Source: Oscillibacter sp. 1-3 (GTDB lineage: Bacteria > Bacillota > Clostridia > Oscillospirales > Oscillospiraceae). Taken from it: 64,000 bases of DNA. The position numbers and the translations under genes were made by a program. Within the stretch, counting starts at the first letter, position 1. The number at the start of each line of letters is the position of its first letter. This document shows positions 1 to 10,411 of the stretch, piece after piece. The stretch covers positions 483,607-547,606 of the forward strand of contig NZ_KE159707.1 in the NCBI RefSeq assembly GCF_000403435.2. The letters are read 5' to 3'. The notes beneath the pieces were generated by a model. It saw only the letters and a program-made list of their open reading frames with translations, was not told where the DNA came from and did no database searches.

Positions 1-201
1 CGGAGCACCGGGCCCCAGGTGGTCTACGTGGCCTCCAACGCCTGGTGGGAGGAGCTGGAGGTCACCCTGCCCCGCCTGCCCGCCTCCATGTACTGGGAGC
101 TGGCGGCGGACACCTGGGAGGAGGAGCAGCCTCCCCGCCGCCCGGCGGAGGAGCGCTTCACCATCCGCCCCAGGAGCGTCATGGTGTTTGTGGCCCGGTA
201 G
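1..201 (+). CDS. C-terminal end of a glycogen debranching / isoamylase-type GH13 enzyme (partial)
   Basis: The reading frame is open from base 1 and stops at TAG 199-201, so only about 66 C-terminal residues are present. The stretch VVYVASNAWWEELEVTLPRLP followed by a Trp-rich segment and a final basic/hydrophobic strand resembles the C-terminal beta-sandwich of GlgX/TreX-type debranching enzymes, which hydrolyse alpha-1,6 branches of glycogen. The catalytic domain lies outside the window, so the family call rests on the tail alone. An internal ATG at 19 is not a likely start. Confidence 0.6.
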   Translation, partial: RSTGPQVVYVASNAWWEELEVTLPRLPASMYWELAADTWEEEQPPRRPAEERFTIRPRSVMVFVAR

Positions 202-323
202 CGGGGTATCCGTTGGCGGATCTCACAAAAAATTTGTAGGACTGCATAAATTTTCCACCAGGGTATTTTCTTCCGCCCTGCTTCTGCCGATATACACTCT
301 ATAAACAGGAGGGGGGGACGGCT

Positions 324-1028
324 ATGGAGTCCAGCGGCATCACCAGCGGCGCGGGCGCGCCTCAGCGGCAGGACTATGCCGCCTCCGCCCAGCGGGAGGC
401 CAAGAGCATCTATGAGATGATGCGGGACGCCAAAGAGAAGGCGGAGGCCCGGCGGGATCAGTTCAAGCTCCCCAAGAACGCCCGCTATGGAGACGCCCCC
501 ATGACGGCCTACGCCAAGCTGGCCCGGGCCAGGACGCCGGGGGAGATCACCGCCGCCTCCGGCTACGCCCGGCGGAAGATCGTCCAGCTGCAGTCCGCCC
601 TGCGGAGCGACCCGGACAACAAGGAGCGCATCCAGGCGGCCATCCGCCAGCTGCAGAAGGCCGTCCATCGGGCGGGAAGGAAGCAGAAAGACGTACAGCG
701 GGAGAAGCTGGCGGAGACCCGGCGGAAAAAGGCCCTGGAGGAGAAGAACCGCCGGAAGGCCGCCCGGCTCCGGCAGGAGCTCACCCGCACCCGGGCGCTG
801 CGGAGCATCCGGGAATCTGGCTATATCCGGGAGGCTGAGATGGACAATCGGACACAGGAGCAGCTGTCCGCCGCCAGACTGGAGCTGCGGACCCAGCTGC
901 AGGAGCTCACCTCCGCCACGGCGGGAGTCTCGGCAGGGGTGGCCGCGCAGCAGTACGCCGCCGCCCAGGCGGTGACGGCCGCGGAGGCCCCGGCGCCTTC
1001 GGACGCGGGCCTGGATATGCTGGCCTGA
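324..1028 (+). CDS. Unknown Lys/Arg/Ala-rich coiled-coil protein
   Basis: A 234-residue protein with a strong purine ribosome site (AGGAGGGGGG) just upstream of the ATG. Composition is highly charged. Residues about 20-60 and 95-165 are rich in Glu, Lys, Arg and Gln in heptad-like spacing (runs such as REKLAETRRKKALEEKNRR), and residues 190-234 are Ala-rich and uncharged. There is no signal peptide, membrane segment, cysteine motif or enzyme motif. It ends at a strong terminator hairpin and is convergent with livF. I do not recognise the family; a cytoplasmic, elongated structural or nucleic-acid-associated protein would fit the composition. Confidence 0.7.
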   Translation: MESSGITSGAGAPQRQDYAASAQREAKSIYEMMRDAKEKAEARRDQFKLPKNARYGDAPMTAYAKLARARTPGEITAASGYARRKIVQLQSALRSDPDNKERIQAAIRQLQKAVHRAGRKQKDVQREKLAETRRKKALEEKNRRKAARLRQELTRTRALRSIRESGYIREAEMDNRTQEQLSAARLELRTQLQELTSATAGVSAGVAAQQYAAAQAVTAAEAPAPSDAGLDMLA

Positions 1029-1047
1029 AAACATTCCAAACGATAAA

Positions 1048-1079
1048 GCGGGGAGGAGCTTACGCTCCTCCCCGCCTTT
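1048..1079. terminator. Bidirectional terminator between the coiled-coil gene and livF
   Basis: A perfect 12-bp stem (GCGGGGAGGAGC / GCTCCTCCCCGC) with a TTAC loop, flanked by AAA on the left and CTTT on the right. It lies between convergent genes, so it can serve both strands. Confidence 0.85.
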
Positions 1080-1086
1080 GTCGTTC

Positions 1087-1792
<706 letters not shown>

Positions 1793-1800
<8 letters not shown>

Positions 1801-2635
1801 CCTCCGCCACCCCCAGGTACGCGTCAATGACGCGCTGATTGTTCTGGATCTCCGCCGGCGTACCCTCGGCGATCAGCCTGCCGAAGTCCAGCACGTAAAT
1901 GCGGTCGGAGATGTCCATGACCAGGTCCATATGGTGCTCGATCAGAAATACGGTCAGCCCCAGCTTGGAGCGGATCTCACTGATAAAGGCGGTCAGCTCG
2001 CCGGTCTCCTGGGGGTTCATGCCCGCCGCCGGTTCGTCCAGCAGAAGGAGCTTCGGCTCCGTGGCCAGGGCCCGGGCAATCTCCAGCCGCCGCTGCTTGC
2101 CGTAGGGCAGGGATGTGGCCAGCTCGCCCTTCACATCGGAGAGGCCCACCAGCTCCAAAAGCTCCTCCACATGCTGCCGCTGGGCCTGCTCCTCTTTGCG
2201 GTTCAGGCGGAGGGCAGCGGAGAGAAAGTTGGTGTGGGTCCGGCAGTGCTTGGCGATGAGCACGTTGTCAAATACCGTCTGGGACTTCCACAGGCGGATG
2301 TTCTGGAAGGTACGGGCCATGCCCAGCTTGGTGATGGCGTCAGGGGTGGGGGCCAGGGCGCGGGAATACTCCCCGGCGTGCTGGCCCTTGTACTGCTGCC
2401 GCATCTTGCCCTGGGGATGGTTTTCCACGATCTTCTCCCCCTGGAACCAGACCGCGCCGTTGGTGGGCTGGTACACGCCGGTGACCACGTTGAAGGCGGT
2501 GGTCTTGCCGGCGCCGTTGGGGCCGATCAGGGCCACGATCTCCCCCTGGTTGATCTCCAGGTTCATATTGTCCACGGCCACCACGCCGCCGAACTGCATG
2601 GTGACGTTCTCCACTTTCAGGACGTTCTCACTCAT
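1793..2635 (-). CDS. livG: Branched-chain amino acid ABC transporter ATP-binding protein LivG
   Basis: Second ATPase of the importer, 280 residues. It shows Walker A GPNGAGKTT, the LivG-specific GMARTFQNIRLW segment, Walker B LLLLDEPAAGMNP and the His switch in FLIEHHMDLVM. Its start overlaps the livM stop as ATGA, indicating translational coupling. An insert of roughly 25 residues before GMARTFQ (PQGKMRQQYKG onward) is longer than in E. coli LivG but common in clostridial homologues (from memory). Confidence 0.95.
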
Positions 2636-3756
2636 TTTCCGGCGGCCTCCTTCTTTGTCTTTTTCGCTCTCTGCCGGAGGATATCCGGGAATTCCCGCTC
2701 CCCCATGATGCCCTTTCGGAAGAACAGCACCACGATCATGATAAAGATGGAGAACACCACCATCCGGAAGCCGGGAGCCAGCAGCTTGAGGCCGCCGGGG
2801 TTGTTGCCGGGATCATCCAGGAACCGCAGCCACCACTCGCTGCACCCGATGAAGAGATAGGAGGCGATGATGCTGCCGCTGATGGAGCCGATTCCGCCGA
2901 TGACCACCATGAGGAGGATCTCATAGGTCATGGCCACGGTAAAGCCCTTCGCCTGGACGCTGCTCATATACATGGCCAGCAGGCCGCCGCCCACGCCCGC
3001 GAAAAAGGAGCTGATGATGAAGGAGAGCATCTTGTGCTTTGCCAGATTGATGCCCATGGCCTCGGCGGCGATCTCATCGTCCCGGATGGCCTTGAAGGCC
3101 CGGCCGTAGGTGGAGTTTACCAGCAGCACGATGCCCAGAATGCACAGTCCCACAATAATGACATAGGGGTAGAGGTGCTTGAAGGTGGGATACTGCCGCA
3201 GGGTGTTGGAGCCGTTGGTGAGGGGGGCAAAGCTCTCATACTGGATGAAAGTGCGGATAATCTCTGCAAAGCCCAAAGTGGCAATGGCCAGATAGTCGCT
3301 TTTGAGCCGCAGCACCGGCAGGCCGATGAGCCAGCCGAAAAAGGCCGCCAGCAGGCCGCAGATCACCAGGGTGATTACCATCCCGATGACGCCGCCCACC
3401 AGATCGCCGAACACGCCGGAGAAGGTCTCCGGAATGGAGAACTGGACAATGCCGCCGTCATAGTACTGGTAGACCCCGGCCCGCTTCGCCACGGGGATGG
3501 TCAAAATGGCGTAGGTATAGGCGCCGATCAGCATGAATCCCGCCTGTCCCAGGGAGAACAGGCCCGTGAAGCCGTTCAGCAGGTTCATGGACACCGCCAG
3601 CAGCGCGTAGACGGTGCCTTTTTTCAGAACAGTCATGAGAAGCGTCTGGCCGGTGGCCTCCGCGATGCCCTCCGCCCCCAGGGACAGCGCCGAAAACGCG
3701 GCAATGAGGACCAGTCCCCATAGAATCGTCTTGTTGCGTTTTGTTTCCATCCTCAC
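2632..3756 (-). CDS. livM: Branched-chain amino acid ABC transporter permease LivM
   Basis: Inner-membrane permease with about 9-10 hydrophobic segments and the LivM hallmark QAGFMLIGAYTYAIL near the N-terminus. The cytoplasmic coupling loop is seen in RAFKAIRDDEIAAEAMGIN. The start is either GTG at 3756, which overlaps the livH TGA as GTGA and has GGAGG about 5 nt upstream, or ATG at 3750. The GTG is preferred for spacing. C-terminal residues (REFPDILRQRAKK) are basic and cytoplasmic. Confidence 0.93.
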   Translation of the reverse strand: MRMETKRNKTILWGLVLIAAFSALSLGAEGIAEATGQTLLMTVLKKGTVYALLAVSMNLLNGFTGLFSLGQAGFMLIGAYTYAILTIPVAKRAGVYQYYDGGIVQFSIPETFSGVFGDLVGGVIGMVITLVICGLLAAFFGWLIGLPVLRLKSDYLAIATLGFAEIIRTFIQYESFAPLTNGSNTLRQYPTFKHLYPYVIIVGLCILGIVLLVNSTYGRAFKAIRDDEIAAEAMGINLAKHKMLSFIISSFFAGVGGGLLAMYMSSVQAKGFTVAMTYEILLMVVIGGIGSISGSIIASYLFIGCSEWWLRFLDDPGNNPGGLKLLAPGFRMVVFSIFIMIVVLFFRKGIMGEREFPDILRQRAKKTKKEAAGK

Positions 3757-4628
3757 ACCTTCTCCTCCAGCTTCTCTCCGAAGAGGCCCGTGGGCTTCAC
3801 GAACAGCACCACGATCAGCAGCGCGAAGGTAAACGCGTCGCTGAAGGTGGAGTATCCCAGGCCCCGGATGATATTCTCACAGATGCCGATGATAAAGCCG
3901 CCCACCACAGCGCCGGGAATGGAGCCGATTCCGCCGAACACCGCTGCCACGAAGGCTTTCAGGCCCGGCATGGTGCCCACGGTGGGGGAGACGGTGGAGT
4001 AATTGCTGAAAAACAGGAAGGACCCCACCGCGGCCAGGAAGGAGCCGATGACGAAGGTCATGGAGATGACGCTGTTGATCTTGATCCCCATCAGCCGGGC
4101 CGTCTCAAAATCCCGGGAGGCCGCCCGCATGGCCATGCCGATGCGGGTCTTTTTAATCAGCGTCACCAGCGCCAGAATCAGCACAATGGTGAGGATGGGG
4201 GTAATGATGGTGACCCGCTTCGTCTCCGTGCCAAAGACGGAGATGCTGTCGGAGATCCAGGGGATGACCGGGTACTGCTGTGGCTGTCCGCCGGTGATAT
4301 ACCACATCAGGTTTTGCAGCAGGTAGCTGACGCCGATGGCGGAGATCATCACGCTCATACGGGGCGCGGAGCGCAGGGGCTTGTAGGCCAGCCGCTCCAC
4401 CGTGAACCCCAGGAGCACGGTGACGGCGATGGTCAGGGGGATCGCCAGCTGCACCGGCATGGCGGTGACGGCGTAAAACATGACAAAGCCCGCCACGGTG
4501 AAGATGTCGCCGTGGGCAAAGTTAATCAGGCGCAGAATGCCGTAGACCATCGTATAGCCCAGGGCGATGAGGGCGTACTGCCCGCCCACGGAGATGCCCG
4601 GCAGCAATGTCGACAAGATTTGTACCAT
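3753..4628 (-). CDS. livH: Branched-chain amino acid ABC transporter permease LivH
   Basis: 291-residue partner permease of LivM. It has eight or so membrane segments, the N-terminal GGQYALIALGYTMVYGILRLINFAHGD signature region, and the coupling loop GMAMRAASRDFETARLMGI. It is preceded by a good ribosome site and separated from livJ by two hairpins, and it overlaps livM by 4 bp. It forms the membrane channel for Leu/Ile/Val uptake. Confidence 0.95.
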   Translation of the reverse strand: MVQILSTLLPGISVGGQYALIALGYTMVYGILRLINFAHGDIFTVAGFVMFYAVTAMPVQLAIPLTIAVTVLLGFTVERLAYKPLRSAPRMSVMISAIGVSYLLQNLMWYITGGQPQQYPVIPWISDSISVFGTETKRVTIITPILTIVLILALVTLIKKTRIGMAMRAASRDFETARLMGIKINSVISMTFVIGSFLAAVGSFLFFSNYSTVSPTVGTMPGLKAFVAAVFGGIGSIPGAVVGGFIIGICENIIRGLGYSTFSDAFTFALLIVVLFVKPTGLFGEKLEEKV

Positions 4629-4649
4629 ATTCTCTCTCCTTATTTCCAG

Positions 4650-4748
4650 GTTTCGCCGGTTTTCCGGAAAGCAGATCCCGTCTCTGCCCTCCGGAAAACC
4701 GGCGGCGAAACGCCATGTACGGCAGCGGGGGAGAACCCCGCTGCCGTA
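4650..4748 (-). terminator. Two consecutive hairpins between livJ and livH
   Basis: On the livJ transcript the first hairpin is 4718-4748, a 13-bp perfect stem (TACGGCAGCGGGG / CCCCGCTGCCGTA) with a 5-nt loop. It is followed by an imperfect stem at 4650-4711 (GTTTCGCCGG...CCGGCGGCGAAAC with a bulge). Neither has a clean U-tract. The position suits partial termination or 3'-end protection that keeps binding-protein mRNA in excess over permease mRNA; that role is inferred. Confidence 0.6.
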
Positions 4749-4766
4749 TGTTTCCCGCAGGGGAGC

Positions 4767-5972
4767 TCACTGGGCGAGGCCCTGCTCCTTCACGGAATAG
4801 AATTCACCCTTTTCGGTGTCCACGCCTTTGATGAAGATGATGTTCTTGTCCACATCGCCCTCGTCGTCGAACACCACGTCGCCGGTGACGCCGGTGTAGG
4901 TCACGCCGGAGAGGGCCTGGGCAATGGCGTCGGAGTCGGCGGAATCGGCGGCCTTGATGGCCTCCACAGCCACCATGTAGGCGTCATAGCCCAGGGCGGA
5001 CACTGCGGAGACGGTGTCGCTGCCGCCGTTGTTGGAAAGCTTGTCGCTGTTGGCGTTCAGCCAGGACTTGAAGCCGTCCATAAAGGCGGCGGCGGCGTCA
5101 GAGGCGCCCTCGTCGTAGAAGGTGGAGAAGTAGACGTCCGTGCCGGCCTTGCTGGCGGCCTGGAGAATAACGGCGTCGTCCCAGGTGTCGCCGGCGATCA
5201 GGGGAATGCCGGCGGAGGCAGCCTGATCGATCAGCAGGGAGGCCACGGTGGTGGAGCAGGGCGCAAAGATGACGTCGGCGCCCGCGCTCTTGGCGGCGTT
5301 GACAAAGCCGGACATATCGGTGTTGCCCTGGGGGTTCTGGTCGGCCACCACCTGGATGCCCAGACGGCCGCACTCCTGGGTGAAGTACTCGCCCAGGCCC
5401 ACAGAGTAGTCGTCGCCCAGCTCCGTGAAGACGTAGGCGGTCTTGGCACTGAACTCATCCTTGGCCAGGTTGGCCAGCACGCTGCCCTGGAAGGGGTCCA
5501 GATAGCACACCCGGAAGTAGTAGGGGTTGCCCAGGGTCACGCCGGGGTTGGTGCAGGAGCAGCCGATGGCGGCGATCTTGGCCTCCTCGAACACGGGGGC
5601 GGCGGCCATGGACACGCCGGAGCCGTAGGAGCCCAGAACCACGGCCACACCGGAGCTCACCAGCTGCTGGGCCGCGGAGACGCCCTTGTCATTCTCGGAC
5701 TGGTTGTCCACAGGCACCAGCTCGATGCTGTACTCCTCGCCGCCGATGGTGACGGTGTTGACCTGGGTGTTGGCGTACTCGATGCCCAGGACCTCCTTCT
5801 TGCCGCCGGCGCCGTTGTTGCCGGAAGAGGGCTCATAGATGCCGATCTTGATGACTTTGCTGCCGGAAGCGCCGGAGCCCGAGCCGCCGTCGGAGCCGCC
5901 GGAATTGCCGCCGCAGGCCGCCAGGGACAAAACCATGGCCAGTGTCAGCAGCAGAGCGAATAGCTTTTTCAT
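4767..5972 (-). CDS. livJ: Branched-chain amino acid ABC transporter substrate-binding lipoprotein
   Basis: Extracellular solute-binding lipoprotein (Peripla_BP_6 type) that feeds LivHMGF. Starting at the ATG at 5972 (AGGAGG about 9 nt upstream) gives 401 residues opening MKKLFALLLTLAMVLSLAAC, a lipoprotein signal with lipobox LAAC and acylated Cys20. Upstream in-frame starts at 5981 and 6011 lack proper ribosome-site spacing. After a Gly/Ser linker the fold begins IKIGIYEPSSG; residues such as SYGSGVSMAAAPVFEEAKI match the ligand-cleft region. Substrate specificity cannot be fixed from sequence. Confidence 0.93.
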   Translation of the reverse strand: MKKLFALLLTLAMVLSLAACGGNSGGSDGGSGSGASGSKVIKIGIYEPSSGNNGAGGKKEVLGIEYANTQVNTVTIGGEEYSIELVPVDNQSENDKGVSAAQQLVSSGVAVVLGSYGSGVSMAAAPVFEEAKIAAIGCSCTNPGVTLGNPYYFRVCYLDPFQGSVLANLAKDEFSAKTAYVFTELGDDYSVGLGEYFTQECGRLGIQVVADQNPQGNTDMSGFVNAAKSAGADVIFAPCSTTVASLLIDQAASAGIPLIAGDTWDDAVILQAASKAGTDVYFSTFYDEGASDAAAAFMDGFKSWLNANSDKLSNNGGSDTVSAVSALGYDAYMVAVEAIKAADSADSDAIAQALSGVTYTGVTGDVVFDDEGDVDKNIIFIKGVDTEKGEFYSVKEQGLAQ

Positions 5973-6027
5973 TCTTTTCATCCTCCTCGAATTGGCGGAA
6001 TGGATTCCCATTCCAAGGTTATGGAAT

Positions 6028-6056
6028 ATATTATGCGGTTTTCAGCCGTTTTGCAA
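6028..6056 (-). promoter_or_regulatory. Sigma-70-type promoter for the liv operon
   Basis: Read on the minus strand: TTGCAA (6056-6051), a 17-nt spacer, then TAATAT (6033-6028), about 55 nt upstream of the livJ start. Spacing is optimal and no other good candidate lies nearby. Confidence 0.65.
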
Positions 6057-6304
6057 GATGAATAATACACAGAAAGAGAGGGGACGTTTTCCCGCCGCCC
6101 TCTTAAAATGTCCGCATTGCGCAGGCTTTATGTCTTTATATAGCGGACAAAAACCGATATGGACCAAAACGGAACCTGAGAACTGTCCACAAGTCACGGA
6201 CAGTTATTTTCGTGATTTTGATGAAAGCGCCCCGCGGAGGCCGGCGGTTTTTTCATATTTTAGCGGCTCTCCGCAGTGTTTTCCCGCCCTGTCCGCAAAA
6301 GCGG
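6057..6304. other. Intergenic region between ftsH and livJ
   Basis: No credible gene. It contains AT-richer sequence and a hairpin at 6181-6205 (AACTGTCC / GGACAGTT, followed by ATTTT on the plus strand) with no plus-strand gene to serve. Confidence 0.5.
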
Positions 6305-6333
6305 AGCCGCCCGCGCTGTATGCGCGGGCGGCT
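6305..6333 (-). terminator. Terminator-like hairpin after ftsH
   Basis: A 12-bp perfect stem (AGCCGCCCGCGC / GCGCGGGCGGCT) with loop TGTAT, 16 nt past the ftsH stop. On the minus strand the following sequence is CCGCTTTTGC, a short T-run, so termination is likely but not textbook. Confidence 0.65.
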
Positions 6334-6348
6334 GAAAAGGAAACTTCT

Positions 6349-8211
<1,863 letters not shown>

Positions 8212-8284
8212 TCAGGTCCCTCCTTTGGGGATAAATCGCTCTGGGGGCTGTCCCCGCCGGGCGGTTTATGGAATGCGGGTCGTC

Positions 8285-8479
8285 TCAGGGAATCAGGCCC
8301 CGGTCCCGGGCCAGGGCCTCGACGCTCCGGTCATAGGCGGCCTCCCCCTCCGGGGAGAAGAAGCAGCCGGGTACGCCCTCGCCGTGGTCCCGGTGGTGGG
8401 CAACGCATTCGCAGCACTTGCCGCGGCGGGGGCAGTCATAGGTGCAGGGGCAGGGCCGGGTGTTGGTACAGCCGCTCAT
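8285..8479 (-). CDS. Small Cys-rich DUF6485-like protein
   Basis: 64 residues beginning MSGCTNTRPCPCTYDCPRRG. Nine of the first 39 residues are Cys, in CxC, CPRRGKCCEC and PGCFF contexts, followed by a helical tail (AAYDRSVEALARDRGLIP). The pattern fits a small metal-binding protein of the DUF6485 type (recalled from memory). A strong GGAGAG ribosome site precedes the ATG. It sits between hpt and ftsH on the same strand, so it is probably part of that transcript. Function unknown. Confidence 0.75.
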   Translation of the reverse strand: MSGCTNTRPCPCTYDCPRRGKCCECVAHHRDHGEGVPGCFFSPEGEAAYDRSVEALARDRGLIP

Positions 8480-8495
8480 TGTAACTCTCCTTTTC

Positions 8496-9047
8496 TCAGC
8501 CGGCGTAGACCTCCGGCTTTAATACGCCGATGTAGGGGACGTTGCGGTACTCCTGGCAGTAGTCCAGGCCATAGCCCACCACGAACTCGTTGGGCACCTC
8601 GAAGCCGGCGAAGTCCGCGGTGATGGCCTTGGTGCGGCGGGAGGGCTTGTCCAGCAGGGTGACGATGGTGATGGAGGCCGCCCCCTTGGTCAAAAAGTAG
8701 TCCTTCAAAAAGGCCAGGGTGCTGCCGGAGTCCAGAATGTCCTCCACGATGATGAGATCCCGGCCGGTGATGTCCTGCTGGAGGTCGTGGTTGATCTTCA
8801 CCCGGCCGGAGGAGACGGTGGCGTTTTCGTAGGAGCTGACGGCGATGAACTCCACGTCGCTCTTGAGCTGGCAGGCCCGGACCAGGTCCGCCATGAACAC
8901 GAAGGAGCCTTTCAGCACCCCCAGGAACAGGGGACGCCTGCCCTGGAACCGCTCGTAGATGGCCTCACCCAGCTCGGCAATCCGTTTTTGCAGCTCCTCC
9001 TCGGTAATCAGAACTTTCAGAATATCCTTTTCCATCTCGCTTCTCAT
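8496..9047 (-). CDS. hpt: Hypoxanthine phosphoribosyltransferase
   Basis: Purine salvage enzyme converting hypoxanthine/guanine plus PRPP to IMP/GMP in the cytoplasm. 183 residues with LKGSFVFMADL, the PRPP-binding loop IIVEDILDSGSTL and the C-terminal VGYGLDYCQEYRNVPYIGVL segment. The first ATG (9047) overlaps the tilS stop as ATGA; MEKDILKVL four codons later is an alternative start. Coupling to tilS matches the tilS-hpt-ftsH arrangement of Bacillus and clostridia. Confidence 0.96.
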   Translation of the reverse strand: MRSEMEKDILKVLITEEELQKRIAELGEAIYERFQGRRPLFLGVLKGSFVFMADLVRACQLKSDVEFIAVSSYENATVSSGRVKINHDLQQDITGRDLIIVEDILDSGSTLAFLKDYFLTKGAASITIVTLLDKPSRRTKAITADFAGFEVPNEFVVGYGLDYCQEYRNVPYIGVLKPEVYAG

Positions 9048-10411
9048 GATCCATCCGCCTCTCTATTGTGTTCAATTTTAATAAACCGGACGGCGCTTCC
9101 CTCCGGCAGGAATTCCTGATCCACACCCAGCCGCCACACGGCAGCCAGCCTTCCATTGATATAAACGGCGGGCAGACGGTCCCGTTCTTCCAAAGTGATG
9201 CGCTTGTCCAGGCACAGCCGCTTGACGCTCCGCGCCCCCCGGCTTCCCGGCAGGGCCAGCCGGTCCCCCGGTACGCAGGGAGCCGCCTTTACCTCCCAGT
9301 TTTCGCAGATCGTCCTGTCCCGCAGGGCCATCCCATGGCCCTCTGGGTGGTCCAGAAGCGTCAGCGTATAATCTCCCCACCGGACGGGCTGGTCCGGCAC
9401 AAGCGGGATCTCCGTCAAGGGCTGAGGCCGGGTCTCCAGAATCAGCCGCCTCCGGCAGTACCGGGCGGTGACGCCGTGGGGCAGGCTGATGCGGCTCTCG
9501 TTCCCCTGCCCGGTCCGTCTGCACATATCCAAAAGCGCGTTTACATGCGCCGCCCCGATGTCCCTCCGGCCCACGCCCAGCAGGTCGAACAGCCGCAGAA
9601 GCATACGGGGCCGGACCGCCTCCGGGGCGCCGAATATCGCCTCGCAGGCCAAATTCACCCGCCCCTCCCGCACCTCCACATGGGCGGTGCGCTCCGCCGC
9701 GTCCCGCTCCAGGGAGTCGTCGATGCTTCGGAGCCGCTCCGCGGTCCCGCAGATGTGCTCCACCGCCCGGGGATTCAGCTCCTTCAAAAGCGGCATCACC
9801 TGGAGCCGCAGACGGTTCCGGCTGGCGGCGCTTGGGTCGGCATTGGTTTCGTCCTCCACATGGGGGATGTTCCAGGCGGCGGCGTAGTCCTCCAGCTCCG
9901 CCCTTGTCACATCCAGCAGGGGGCGCAGGATCATGTCCCGCTGGCGTTCCATCCCCGTCAGACCCTTGAGGCCCGTGCCCCGGAGCAGGTTCAGAAGGAC
10001 AGTCTCGGCGTTGTCGTCGGCGTGGTGGGCGGTGCAGATATAGCTGCATCCCTCCGCCTCTGCCGTCCGGCGGAGGAAATCGTAGCGCATGTTCCGGGCG
10101 GCCTCCTCAACGCAGAGGCCCTTTTCCCGGGCGAGCGCCCCGACGTCCCCCCGGCCCACGGCCAGGGGAATGTTCCACTGGGCGCAGATCTCTCGGACGA
10201 AGGCCTCATCCCGGTCCGCCGCCGCTCCCCGCAGCCGGTGGTTGAAGTGGGCGGCAATCACGCGCCCTCCCCGGGCTTTGCTCCACCCGTCCAGCATGTG
10301 CAGCAGGCACATGGAGTCCAGCCCACCGGACACGGCGCAGAGCGCCGCCTCCCCCCGCTCCGGCAGGACCGCACAGGGGGCCCGCTCCAGCAGCTCAGTC
10401 CTCGTCGTCAT
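9044..10411 (-). CDS. tilS: tRNA(Ile)-lysidine synthase
   Basis: Makes lysidine at C34 of the AUA-reading tRNA-Ile, an essential decoding modification. Starting at MTTRTELLERAPCAVL (10411) gives about 455 residues; the frame stays open upstream but that part lies inside dnaB in another frame. The PP-loop motif AVSGGLDSM is near residue 25-33, with HFNHRLRG, CTAHHADDNAETVLLNLLRG and RPLLDVTRAELEDYA further on, then a C-terminal substrate-binding domain. It overlaps the dnaB 3' end by 17 bp and hpt by 4 bp. Confidence 0.95.
   Translation of the reverse strand: MTTRTELLERAPCAVLPERGEAALCAVSGGLDSMCLLHMLDGWSKARGGRVIAAHFNHRLRGAAADRDEAFVREICAQWNIPLAVGRGDVGALAREKGLCVEEAARNMRYDFLRRTAEAEGCSYICTAHHADDNAETVLLNLLRGTGLKGLTGMERQRDMILRPLLDVTRAELEDYAAAWNIPHVEDETNADPSAASRNRLRLQVMPLLKELNPRAVEHICGTAERLRSIDDSLERDAAERTAHVEVREGRVNLACEAIFGAPEAVRPRMLLRLFDLLGVGRRDIGAAHVNALLDMCRRTGQGNESRISLPHGVTARYCRRRLILETRPQPLTEIPLVPDQPVRWGDYTLTLLDHPEGHGMALRDRTICENWEVKAAPCVPGDRLALPGSRGARSVKRLCLDKRITLEERDRLPAVYINGRLAAVWRLGVDQEFLPEGSAVRFIKIEHNREADGS

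Noticed and set aside
3741-5963. Long plus-strand open frame opposite livH/livJ
   Set aside because: His/Gly/Gln-rich antisense shadow of GC-rich genes; no start signal or family.
6181-6205. Plus-strand terminator AACTGTCC/GGACAGTT
   Set aside because: No plus-strand gene ends here; mentioned only within the intergenic entry.
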